Of a DNA stretch of 60,708 nucleotides, positions 16,407 through 23,731 are shown piece by piece (position 1 is the first letter of the stretch; each line of letters starts with the position of its first letter). A model generated the notes under the pieces. The model did no database searches, was not told the DNA's origin, and saw only the letters and a program-made list of their open reading frames with translations. The translations under genes were made by a program, and so were the position numbers. The DNA is from a candidate division WOR-3 bacterium (GTDB taxonomy: Bacteria; Hydrothermota; Hydrothermia; Hydrothermales; JAJRUZ01). The stretch covers positions 1-60,708 of the forward strand of contig JBDRZL010000010.1 of the NCBI GenBank assembly GCA_039803925.1, read 5' to 3'.

Positions 16407-16889
16407 TTATATTAAATTTTCTGAATTAACTTTTATTAATTTCTTTTTTTTATCAACACCTTTAACAAAATCCTTTGCCCATGGTAAAATAATTTCCTTA
16501 CCCTCTTCTGTTTTAATGTATAGTCTTTTTAGAAAAGCTGTTTTTTCAACAAAGTCTATTTTACCTAAGTATCCTTTTTTAACATCATAAACCTTATACC
16601 CTGTTATATCTTCTTCATCCCTTTTTTCTCTTTTTTTAATATAAAGAAGAGTTCCCTTTAAAGAATCAGCCTTTTCTTTTGAATCAACTGAACTTAAAGT
16701 TATTATATAAGATTTTCCCCCGCGTCTTTCAAATCCTTTTAAAACACAAAACCTTTCTTCGCCTTTATAATAGAAAAATAACTTTTTGCCTCTTTGTAAA
16801 GTTTTTTCATTATTTACAAGAAGTTTCGCTAAAATTCTCCCTTCTTTTCCGTAGCTCTTTAGAATTTTTAAGATATAAAAATTTTGCAC
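16407..16889 (-). CDS. rimM: 16S rRNA processing protein RimM
   Basis: A 160-residue protein with two beta domains. The N-terminal KILKSYGKEGRILAKLL corresponds to the family G-x-x-G start, and the C-terminal PRC-barrel part contains YKVYDVKKGYLGKI and EIILPWAKDFVKGVD. RimM binds S19 and helps 30S head maturation. Its position between the KH gene and trmD is the standard bacterial order and supports the call despite low sequence conservation. Confidence 0.9.
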   Translation of the reverse strand: MQNFYILKILKSYGKEGRILAKLLVNNEKTLQRGKKLFFYYKGEERFCVLKGFERRGGKSYIITLSSVDSKEKADSLKGTLLYIKKREKRDEEDITGYKVYDVKKGYLGKIDFVEKTAFLKRLYIKTEEGKEIILPWAKDFVKGVDKKKKLIKVNSENLI

Positions 16890-16894
16890 TCAAA

Positions 16895-17167
16895 TTAAAA
16901 ACTACCACTTGAACCAGGTTCTATAATGTCAAGAAGAGCTCTTTTACCCTTTTTAGCTCCAACAGCACTAACAAGGGTTCTTAGAGCCTGGGCAGTTCTC
17001 CCACCCTTCCCAATTATTTTTCCAACATCTGTGGGTCTAACTCTGAGTTCGTATATAACAGCTCTTTCTCCTGAAACCTCTTTAACTTCTACAGCATTAG
17101 GTTCATCCACAAGATGTTTTACAATATATTCTATTAGGTCTTTGAGTTCAACCTGTTCTCCCTTCAT
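16895..17167 (-). CDS. khpA: KH-domain RNA-binding protein (KhpA/YlqC)
   Basis: A 90-residue single KH-domain protein. The RNA-binding loop GKIIGKGGRTAQALRTLV contains GxxG and is followed by the basic helix AKKGKRALLDI. In Firmicutes KhpA pairs with KhpB/Jag and affects cell envelope and RNA metabolism. Its place between rpsP and rimM is conserved widely. A strong GGAGGT ribosome site stands 6 bases before the ATG, inside the short palindrome ACCTC-TG-GAGGT. Confidence 0.92.
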   Translation of the reverse strand: MKGEQVELKDLIEYIVKHLVDEPNAVEVKEVSGERAVIYELRVRPTDVGKIIGKGGRTAQALRTLVSAVGAKKGKRALLDIIEPGSSGSF

Positions 17168-17187
17168 TTTTTACCTCCAGAGGTTTA

Positions 17188-17211
17188 GGCATTTGAGGGA
17201 CTTGAACCCAC
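17188..17211 (-). other. T-arm-like stem-loop in the rpsP-khpA gap, possible tRNA 3' remnant
   Basis: On the minus strand GTGGG-TTCAAGT-CCCTC (17211-17195) has the exact layout of a tRNA T-arm: G53, loop TTCAAGT, C61, with one T-T mismatch in the stem. It is followed by AAATGCC in the acceptor position. No D-arm, anticodon arm or matching 5' acceptor (GGCATTT) is found upstream, where rpsP ends 13 bases away. It is not a functional tRNA. It may be a decayed tRNA 3' end or simply a regulatory hairpin. Confidence 0.3.
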
Positions 17212-17223
17212 AAGTTTAATTTT

Positions 17224-17478
17224 TCAGTTTGAAGACGCGGGGGATTCTCTTTTTGCTCTCTTAACAAGGGAAATAACCCTTTCAGTCATTTTAGCACCTT
17301 TAGAAGTCCACTCTTCAATTTTTTGTAAATCAATCTTGAAATCAGAATCTCTTCTCGGATCATAATGTCCAATTATATCAATAACCCTTCCTTCCCTTTT
17401 ATTTCTTGAATCCATAACCACAATTCGGTATCTTGGTTCTTTATTTTTACCAAATCTTGCAAGTCTTATTTTCAGCAT
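17224..17478 (-). CDS. rpsP: 30S ribosomal protein S16
   Basis: An 84-residue protein with the S16 pattern: MLKIRLARFGKNKEPRYRIVVMDSRNKR, then IDIIGHYDPRR, and a basic C-terminus (GAKMTERVISLVKRA). It binds 16S rRNA early in 30S assembly. It leads the rpsP-khpA-rimM-trmD-rplS-rnhB-tpiA-secG operon. There is no Shine-Dalgarno sequence; the -10 box ends 6 bases before the ATG, which predicts a leaderless message. Confidence 0.97.
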   Translation of the reverse strand: MLKIRLARFGKNKEPRYRIVVMDSRNKREGRVIDIIGHYDPRRDSDFKIDLQKIEEWTSKGAKMTERVISLVKRAKRESPASSN

Positions 17479-17484
17479 GTAATA

Positions 17485-17513
17485 ATTATAAGAGATTTAA
17501 TTTTATTTTTCAA
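17485..17513 (-). promoter_or_regulatory. Consensus promoter of the rpsP operon, leaderless spacing
   Basis: On the minus strand TTGAAA (17513-17508), a 17-base spacer, and TATAAT (17490-17485). The ATG of rpsP begins 7 bases after the -10, so initiation at the usual distance would start the RNA on or next to the A of the start codon. The -35 lies almost against the start of the divergent CPBP gene (17519). Confidence 0.7.
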
Positions 17514-17518
17514 GTCCT

Positions 17519-18163
17519 ATGGAAGATGTATTTATACTTATTTTTGCCCCTCTTATTCTGACCTTTACCCGCTATATGGGTATTTCCTTTGATTATATTA
17601 ATAACCTTATGGCTAAATCCTATTTCTTGAAAGAAATTCTAATCTATCTTCCTGATTTTCTTTTTCCCTTTCTCCTAATTTTAATTTTTAAAACAAAATT
17701 CTCTGATTATGGTTTTAGGTTACCTGAATTAAAATCTTTTATTTTTTACTTTTTTATTTTATACCTTTTAATGCTTCCCCTTTTAATCTATGCATCTGAA
17801 AGACCTGATTTTAAAAAATATTATCCAGAATATAAAAAAGCCCTTTTATCTTTAAGAATTTTTACAATTTATGAAATTATAAATTTTTTCACATATTTAT
17901 CAACTGAAGTTTTCTTTAGAGGTGTTCTTGTTATCGGGCTTTCAAGATTTTTTGGAATAAAATCAATATTAATAAGTAATTTTCCTTATGTTCTCGTCCA
18001 TTTTGGAAAACCTGTCCCTGAAATATACGGTTCCTTTATTGCCGGATTAGTTCTTGGATATATTGCCTATAAAGATAAATCCATTTTTACCCCAACACTA
18101 CTCCACTTTTCCTGTGCCTTTACCCTTGACCTTATAAGGTTTTTAGAGGTAAATAAAATTTAA
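17519..18163 (+). CDS. CPBP-family intramembrane protease-like protein
   Basis: A 214-residue protein with six or so membrane segments. The C-terminal half carries the CPBP (Rce1-like, Abi) motifs: STEVFFRGVLV, NFPYVLVHFG and PTLLHFSCAF. The usual first motif is EExxxR; here the first glutamate is threonine (TEVFFR), with the second Glu and Arg kept. The histidines of motifs 2 and 3 are present. The family includes prenyl-protein proteases and bacteriocin-immunity or protein-handling membrane proteins; the role here is unknown. It ends in a 4-base convergent overlap with the radical SAM gene. Confidence 0.75.
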   Translation: MEDVFILIFAPLILTFTRYMGISFDYINNLMAKSYFLKEILIYLPDFLFPFLLILIFKTKFSDYGFRLPELKSFIFYFFILYLLMLPLLIYASERPDFKKYYPEYKKALLSLRIFTIYEIINFFTYLSTEVFFRGVLVIGLSRFFGIKSILISNFPYVLVHFGKPVPEIYGSFIAGLVLGYIAYKDKSIFTPTLLHFSCAFTLDLIRFLEVNKI

Positions 18164-19305
18164 TAAACAAATTCTCTGATATCATAAACTGAAACCCTGA
18201 TTTTTTTCTCAGAGAAAAGTAATTTAAAAAAATCTATCTCCCTTTTTATTTCCTCATAATTAGCTTCCTCAGGATACAAGCCTTTAAAGGGATAATAAGG
18301 AGAAAGATATAAAATGTCACTTTTATCAAGACTTAAATTTTTTAATAAATCATAAGTTTTTGATTTATGCTCTTCCTCTAAATCACCCGCTATACCAAGA
18401 AGAATAATTACACCCACTGAAATACCTATCTTTTTTAAATTTTCCACTAAAAAAATAAACTCCTCAGGATTAAAGGGTTTATTAAGTCTCTTTAATAAAT
18501 TTTCACTTCCTGATTCAAGACCTATATATACCCTGAAAAGGGAAAGTTCCTTTAAAGTTTGCCAGAAATTTAAATTTTTTTTCCTCCCAGTCCATACATC
18601 TAAAAAGGAAGAAATTTTACTTAAGTTTTCCTCTTTAAAACTATTTTTTATAAGTTTAAAATATTCAAAAATTCTATCCTCTGTCAATAAAAGAGCATCA
18701 GCATCACCAAGAAAAATGTTTTTTCTTGTTTTTATACCTTCACCAAAAAATTTTTTTACCTTATTAATATGTAAGATTAATTCCTCTTTACTCAAAACTC
18801 TAAATTTTTCACCTTTATAGAAATTACAGAAAGTGCATTTATTATAAGAACAACCCCTTGTCACTTGAATATAAAGGGAAAGATACATATCAGGTGGAAC
18901 TATTGGAACCTTTCCATAAACTTCTTTAAAACTTTTTATTGTCCTTTTAAAATTTTTATAACCCCTTTTCAAAAAATCTTTTAAAAAACTTTTATTTTCT
19001 TTAAAAAATTCATCTTCAAGAGTATTTTCTGCCCTTTTATAGATTTCTTTTAAAAACCTTAAAGATTTAAATCTATTTATTAACTTTTCTCCATTTTTTC
19101 TCTTTTTCTCTATAATCTCACCTGAAAGCCCAATTCTATAACCTTTATTTTCCAAAAAAACATAAAGAATTCTTCCCTCTTTATCAATAAAAAAAAGACT
19201 TTTATCATTTCCTGTTAATACTATACCCTCTTTTTTAATATTAAGCCCTGGAAAACTTTCCACTAATTTAAAATCTCTCAACAGGATATCGCCAGTCCTT
19301 ATCAA
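18160..19305 (-). CDS. Radical SAM protein (Elp3/MiaB/NifB-like core)
   Basis: A 381-residue protein. The 4Fe-4S/AdoMet motif is VTRGCSYNKCTFCNFYKGEKFR, spaced C-x4-C-x2-C, a variant found in one subgroup of Elp3-like radical SAM proteins. LGDADALLL and VYIGLESGSENLLKRLNKP (AdoMet-binding GxxxGS) follow, then GISVGVIILLGIAG. No cobalamin domain is seen. The 140-residue N-terminal part is unassigned. It overlaps nadE by 38 bases, so it belongs to the NAD synthetase operon. Substrate unknown. Confidence 0.85.
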   Translation of the reverse strand: MIRTGDILLRDFKLVESFPGLNIKKEGIVLTGNDKSLFFIDKEGRILYVFLENKGYRIGLSGEIIEKKRKNGEKLINRFKSLRFLKEIYKRAENTLEDEFFKENKSFLKDFLKRGYKNFKRTIKSFKEVYGKVPIVPPDMYLSLYIQVTRGCSYNKCTFCNFYKGEKFRVLSKEELILHINKVKKFFGEGIKTRKNIFLGDADALLLTEDRIFEYFKLIKNSFKEENLSKISSFLDVWTGRKKNLNFWQTLKELSLFRVYIGLESGSENLLKRLNKPFNPEEFIFLVENLKKIGISVGVIILLGIAGDLEEEHKSKTYDLLKNLSLDKSDILYLSPYYPFKGLYPEEANYEEIKREIDFFKLLFSEKKIRVSVYDIREFVY

Positions 19306-20110
19306 GACACATTCTTGAAATTTTTGTTATTGTTGGTGGTCTCCTTTTATGCTCATTTTTAACTATTCTTTCATATAAATCCATTACAGCATTTTCACTT
19401 ATATTCAAAAGTTCCGATGTTTCTCTAACAGATAACTCAAGATCAACAAGACAGTATAAAACTCTATCTATCTGATAATATGTAAAACCAAGTTCTTCTT
19501 CATCAGTTTGACCTTTCCAGAGACCTGCAGAAGGCGTTTTTCTAACAATATCAGTTGGAATACTTATATATTCAGCAAGTTGCCAGACCTGGGTTTTATA
19601 AAGGTCTCCTATTGGGTAAATATCAGCACCAAGATCTCCATACTTTGTTCCATAACCTAAAAGAAGCTCAGTCTTATTTGAAGTTCCTACCACAAGCAAT
19701 TTTTTTGCATTTGCATAAAAATAAGCATAGATCATTCTAACTCTGGGTTTTAAATTTGTTAAACCCCAATCTATATCCCCTTTTATATCCCTCAAAGTCT
19801 CCTTAAAGGCTGAAAGAGGCTTATTTATCGGTATAATTTCATAATTAACCTTAAGTTCCTTACAGAGTTTTAAAGCATCCTCAATATCTTCTTTTGTAGT
19901 AATACCTTCCTCAGGCAATATAAGGGCATAAGTCTTTTTATTCCCGATAGCAAGACTTACCAATTTTAAAACAAGAGAAGAATCAACACCACCTGAAAGA
20001 TTTATAACAGCACCCTTAAAATTAAATTTTTTAACCCTCTCTCTTATTGAATTTACAATTGCTTTCTTTACAAGTTCTAACTCTTCCTCCTTAAATTTAA
20101 CTTCCACCAT
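19268..20110 (-). CDS. nadE: NAD+ synthetase, synthetase subunit
   Basis: A 280-residue ATP-pyrophosphatase-type enzyme that amidates nicotinate adenine dinucleotide to NAD+. The P-loop is INLSGGVDSSLVLKL. Later conserved blocks are VVGTSNKTELLLGYGTKYGD, ADIYPIGDLYKTQVW and PTDIVRKTPSAGLWKGQTDEEELG, all NadE. The glutaminase domain usually fused in glutamine-dependent enzymes is instead a separate gene just upstream, overlapping by 14 bases. The two probably form one complex. Confidence 0.93.
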   Translation of the reverse strand: MVEVKFKEEELELVKKAIVNSIRERVKKFNFKGAVINLSGGVDSSLVLKLVSLAIGNKKTYALILPEEGITTKEDIEDALKLCKELKVNYEIIPINKPLSAFKETLRDIKGDIDWGLTNLKPRVRMIYAYFYANAKKLLVVGTSNKTELLLGYGTKYGDLGADIYPIGDLYKTQVWQLAEYISIPTDIVRKTPSAGLWKGQTDEEELGFTYYQIDRVLYCLVDLELSVRETSELLNISENAVMDLYERIVKNEHKRRPPTITKISRMCLDKDWRYPVERF

Positions 20111-20933
20111 TTTCCATCTCCTCGTATGCTTTTAATAGTTCCTCAAGAATATCCTTTCTTAACTCCCTCAACCTTGTATCTCTCCTTCTCAATCTCTTCG
20201 CTTCTTCAAGATCAACTATAACTATAACATAATCCTCTTCAAGTAATTTTCCTGTTTTTAAAATATTTCCAGATGCTGAAACATACATTGAATATCCAAG
20301 ATATGTAACTCCATCCTGACATCCTGCCTGATTGCAAAATACAAGGGGAATTATATTATCCCTTGCCCTTTGAACTAAAAAATCTTCCCATATTTCCTTT
20401 TTAAATCTTTCATAGGGGGAAGCACCAAGAACAATGAGTAAATCAGCTCCCCTTAAAGCCATTGCTCTTGAAGGCTCAGGAAACCAAACATCCTCACATA
20501 TAAGAATCCCTATCTTTATCCCCCCTATATTAAATACATCTAATTTTGTTCCTCTTTTAAAGTATCTCTTTTCATCAAACAATCTGTAATTCACAAGTTG
20601 AACCTTTCTGTAATTTCCTATAATTTTTTTATCATGTATCAAACAGGCTGAATTGTAAAAGAAACCGTAACTATCCTTCTCAACATAACCTATTATTGCA
20701 TAAAAATCATCAACTTCTTTCCTTATTCTATCAAGGGAAACTAAATTTTCATCTACCTTATCAAGGTATATATCACCGCTTCCATAACCAAGGGTCGAAA
20801 GTTCTGGAGTAACAAAAATATATGCCTTTTCCTTTTTTGCCTTTTCAATTGCCCTTAAAATCTTTTCCTCATTTCCCTTAACATCACCAAGCTGAGTTGA
20901 AAGTTGAGCAAGAAAAACTTTTACTTTTTTCAT
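20097..20933 (-). CDS. Nitrilase-superfamily amidase, probable glutaminase subunit of NAD+ synthetase
   Basis: A 278-residue carbon-nitrogen hydrolase. The Glu-Lys-Cys triad is visible: TPELSTLGYG, NYRKVQLVNYRLFDEKRYF and LICEDVWFPEPSRA. The stretch after the cysteine (GADLLIVLGASPYERFK) and CNQAGCQDGVTYLG match the glutaminase domain of glutamine-dependent NAD synthetases better than generic amidases. It would release ammonia from glutamine for NadE. The ATG overlaps the M20 peptidase stop by 4 bases and its end overlaps nadE by 14. Confidence 0.85.
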   Translation of the reverse strand: MKKVKVFLAQLSTQLGDVKGNEEKILRAIEKAKKEKAYIFVTPELSTLGYGSGDIYLDKVDENLVSLDRIRKEVDDFYAIIGYVEKDSYGFFYNSACLIHDKKIIGNYRKVQLVNYRLFDEKRYFKRGTKLDVFNIGGIKIGILICEDVWFPEPSRAMALRGADLLIVLGASPYERFKKEIWEDFLVQRARDNIIPLVFCNQAGCQDGVTYLGYSMYVSASGNILKTGKLLEEDYVIVIVDLEEAKRLRRRDTRLRELRKDILEELLKAYEEMENGGS

Positions 20934-22024
20934 ATTCTATTTAAAAAGTCTAAAAATATTTCCTTTAAATCATAAAGAGATTTTAAATCAACCCACTCCT
21001 CTTTTCCGTGTATCCCATCACCAATTCCATAAATCATAAGAACCGGTATTCCCTTTTCTGAAAAAAATCTTCCATCAGTAGCACCATATATCCTTCCATA
21101 TTCTACCTTTCCCTTTATTTTCTTAACAGATTCTGCGAATTTTTTCAGATAGGAATTTTCCCTATCAGTATAAACAGGCTCTCCATAACTTTTAACTTCC
21201 ATTTCTATACCCTTTTTATCCTTTAAAAATTCTCTTAATTTATTCTCAAAATCCTTTGCCCTCCAAGGGGGGGGAAATCTGAAATCAAGTTCCATTTCTG
21301 CCTCACCGGGGACTATGTTAACTGCTTTTCCTGCATTAAACTTTCCAAGGGATAGGGTAATTTTCCAAGTTGGTTCCTCAGGTGGACCTTTTTCTGAATC
21401 AACCCAGAGTTTATACTCTTTATATAAATCAATTAATTTATCAGCAGCATTTTCACCTTCCCATGGTGTTGAACCATGAGCCGATTTTCCAAATGCCTTA
21501 AATTTAACATGCAAAACCCCCTTACCCTCATTCATTATCTTGAAATTAAAACCACCGTCAGGGATTATTGCAAAATCAGGAAGTAAATTTTTATTTTTCA
21601 CCCAGTATTCAACACCATCCTTTGAACCAACCTCTTCATCTGTGGTAAAAAGAAAAGCAATATTTTTTTTAATTTTTTTCTCAATAAGTTCAAGCAGAAG
21701 AACAATCATTGAAGCACAGGAACCTTTCATATCAAAAGAACCCCTTCCATAAATCTTTCCATCCTTTTCAAAAGGAACAAACTGCTCTTCAGAATCAGGG
21801 GGAACAACATCAAGATGACCTGAAAATAAAACTAATGGTTTATAATTCTTTTCAAAGGATAAATAAATTGAAGGTTTATTATTAACATCAATTCTCTCTA
21901 TAAAAATGGGTTTATACTTGAAAATATTTTCAACATAATCGACTATTTCTTTAAGTGCGATTAAATTATTGCTTTCTGAAGGTATCCTTATTAAATCAAA
22001 AAGTATATTTTTTAAATTTTCCAA
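20930..22024 (-). CDS. M20-family metallopeptidase/deacylase (ArgE/DapE-like)
   Basis: A 364-residue di-zinc amidohydrolase. Metal ligands and catalytic residues are in LFSGHLDVVPPDS (HxD), GRGSFDMKGS (Asp) and FTTDEEVGSKDG (Glu-Glu). A dimerisation domain follows (HGSTPWEGENAADKL), then a final His near the C-terminus (GDGIHGKEEW). Family substrates include N-acyl amino acids, succinyl-diaminopimelate and dipeptides; which one applies here is not clear. It is the first gene of the run leading to the NAD synthetase pair. Confidence 0.88.
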   Translation of the reverse strand: MENLKNILFDLIRIPSESNNLIALKEIVDYVENIFKYKPIFIERIDVNNKPSIYLSFEKNYKPLVLFSGHLDVVPPDSEEQFVPFEKDGKIYGRGSFDMKGSCASMIVLLLELIEKKIKKNIAFLFTTDEEVGSKDGVEYWVKNKNLLPDFAIIPDGGFNFKIMNEGKGVLHVKFKAFGKSAHGSTPWEGENAADKLIDLYKEYKLWVDSEKGPPEEPTWKITLSLGKFNAGKAVNIVPGEAEMELDFRFPPPWRAKDFENKLREFLKDKKGIEMEVKSYGEPVYTDRENSYLKKFAESVKKIKGKVEYGRIYGATDGRFFSEKGIPVLMIYGIGDGIHGKEEWVDLKSLYDLKEIFLDFLNRI

Positions 22025-22027
22025 AAT

Positions 22028-22444
22028 TTATTGAGAAAGATAAAATAATAAGCTCCTCTGAAATTTTTTATCAAGATAAATTTCACAGGACCATTCACCT
22101 TGAGGGTCATAACTCCTTGTAACTACAGAGAATACAGTGATAAGTTTTGTAGAATCAGAATCAACAAGAATGGAATCACGGGCAAAATCCTGTCCATAAG
22201 GCTTGACCCAGAAACAACTTATTTTATGCTTACCTTTCATTCCCATCCAGTAAATCCAGAGATTTACTGTATCACCAAGAAAAAATTGATTTGTAATACC
22301 ATAGGGGTTTCCATTAACTACCTTGGTACATAAGACACTTTCAACTATAAATGGCCCTTCAGGGAAAACAATTTCTCTTATGGTTTCAACTTTTCTTTCA
22401 CAAAAATAGAAAAGGATGAAAATTAAGAAAAAAATTTTTTTCAT
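22028..22444 (-). CDS. Secreted or lipoprotein hypothetical protein
   Basis: A 138-residue protein. It begins with Lys-Lys and a hydrophobic stretch ending FYFCERK, resembling a short lipoprotein signal, but Phe sits at the -1 position where Gly/Ala/Ser is usual. The remainder looks beta-rich (GDTVNLWIYWMG, GEWSCEIYLDKK), perhaps an immunoglobulin-like fold. I do not recognise a family. It lies 3 bases upstream of the M20 gene on the same strand. Confidence 0.6.
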   Translation of the reverse strand: MKKIFFLIFILFYFCERKVETIREIVFPEGPFIVESVLCTKVVNGNPYGITNQFFLGDTVNLWIYWMGMKGKHKISCFWVKPYGQDFARDSILVDSDSTKLITVFSVVTRSYDPQGEWSCEIYLDKKFQRSLLFYLSQ

Positions 22445-22488
22445 AAGTTTATAAAATTAATATAAAAAACATAAAAAAATCAAGTTTT

Positions 22489-23088
22489 TCATATTTTATA
22501 TGGCATTACAAAACTAAAAATTCTCCTTTTGTTTTTATCCCTTCTATAAGAAGGCAGAAAATTTTTTTCAAAGGTGCAAAGACTTGAAAGATGTATATTT
22601 TTAACTCCCATTTTTAAAAGCTCATATACACTTTTTCCCCTTAAATCATAAAAAAATTTATTCTTTCTTTTAAATAAAAATTGGTTGTCAAAATCTTTAA
22701 ACTCAATTCCAACTTCATAACAGTTTGAACATATTGAAGGTCCAAGATAAGCATAAAGATTTTTAAGGTTAAATCCGTATTTTAAAAATTCTCTTATTCC
22801 TTTTTTTATTATCCCCTTAAAAAGTGAGCGCCATCCTACATGAAAAATCCCATAAAAAAGCGGATTTTCCGTTAAAATAACAAGAGGAATACAATCAGCA
22901 GTCTTTACACATAAAATTTTACCAGTTCTTGTTATAAGTCCATCACCTTTTTTATCCTTTTCCTTATAATCCTCGGCAAAAAACACTTTATCACCATGAA
23001 CCTGATTTAAAGAAATATATTCAAATTCAGGTTTTTCATCAATTAGTGAAATAATAAGATTATTCCCTACTTTATTTTTAATTTTCAC
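22489..23088 (-). CDS. pgeF: Peptidoglycan-editing factor PgeF / purine nucleoside phosphorylase-like (YfiH, Cu-oxidase_4)
   Basis: A 199-residue protein of the DUF152 (laccase-domain) family. Diagnostic pieces are LNQVHGDKVF, KTADCIPLVIL (metal ligand Cys), FHVGWRSLFKGI (His) and LGPSICSNCYEVG. Family members cleave or phosphorolyse purine nucleosides; E. coli PgeF also keeps L-Ser out of peptidoglycan precursors. It is somewhat short compared with ~240 residues. It overlaps the HD-domain gene by 4 bases. Confidence 0.9.
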   Translation of the reverse strand: MKIKNKVGNNLIISLIDEKPEFEYISLNQVHGDKVFFAEDYKEKDKKGDGLITRTGKILCVKTADCIPLVILTENPLFYGIFHVGWRSLFKGIIKKGIREFLKYGFNLKNLYAYLGPSICSNCYEVGIEFKDFDNQFLFKRKNKFFYDLRGKSVYELLKMGVKNIHLSSLCTFEKNFLPSYRRDKNKRRIFSFVMPYKI

Positions 23089-23621
23089 TTAAAATTTTCC
23101 TCCTTTTCTGAAAGAACTTTTATCATAAAATTCACATGCTCCTCCATATCCAGATTTGCCTCTTTTAAAAACTTCTCAACAAGCTTTCTATCAACACCCC
23201 TTGCAAAAGCTTTATCCTTCCACTTTTTCTTGAAAGTAGTGTATTTTATTTCCTTAAAACTTTTACCCGGCATAACAAGGGAAATAGCAATAAGAAATCC
23301 TGAAAGTTCGTCTACTGCAACAAGATATTTTTCAAGAAGAGTTTCCCTTTTTTCCTCTGGATAGGCATGTTTTTTAATTGCAGAGATTACCTCACTATCG
23401 ACCTTATCTTTTAAAAATTCAACAGCTTTTTCTGGATGTAATTCAGGATATTTCTCATAATCAAGGTCATGTAAAAGCCCTGTTATGAACCATTTATCCT
23501 TATTTTCTTCTAATTTTTCAGCATAGGCTTCCAAAATGTAAGCCACAGAATATAGATGCTTTTTTAGATTAAAACTAAAAACCCATTCATCAAGAATTTT
23601 AATTGCCTCTTTTTTATCCAT
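23085..23621 (-). CDS. HD-domain phosphohydrolase
   Basis: A 178-residue HD-domain protein. The metal site is GLLHDLDYEKYPELHPEKAV, with a preceding His in LKKHLYSVAYILEAY. Residues IKKHAYPEE and VAVDELSGFLIA complete the pattern seen in small HDIG hydrolases annotated as metal-dependent phosphohydrolases. Nucleotide substrate unknown. It is translated together with pgeF (ATGA overlap) and diverges from the Crp-like gene. Confidence 0.82.
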   Translation of the reverse strand: MDKKEAIKILDEWVFSFNLKKHLYSVAYILEAYAEKLEENKDKWFITGLLHDLDYEKYPELHPEKAVEFLKDKVDSEVISAIKKHAYPEEKRETLLEKYLVAVDELSGFLIAISLVMPGKSFKEIKYTTFKKKWKDKAFARGVDRKLVEKFLKEANLDMEEHVNFMIKVLSEKEENFK

Positions 23622-23672
23622 AGAAATTTATTTTAAGTAAAAGTTAAACACTTTTTAAAATTTTTATTTTCT

Positions 23673-23701
23673 TTGAAAAAAATAAATTTTTAGGTTATAA
23701 T
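23673..23701 (+). promoter_or_regulatory. Promoter of the Crp/Fnr-like gene
   Basis: TTGAAA (23673-23678), a 17-base spacer, TATAAT (23696-23701). A GGAGGT ribosome site at 23720-23725 precedes the ATG at 23732. Unlike the housekeeping promoters noted elsewhere in the window, this gene has a ~24-base leader with a strong Shine-Dalgarno. Confidence 0.7.
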
Positions 23702-23731
23702 TTAGAAGTTAGTGTATTTGGAGGTATAAGT

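Noticed and set aside
22028-22444. Confident lipoprotein call for the 138-residue protein
   Set aside because: The residue before the candidate cysteine is Phe, which signal peptidase II rarely accepts, so the cysteine may be incidental.
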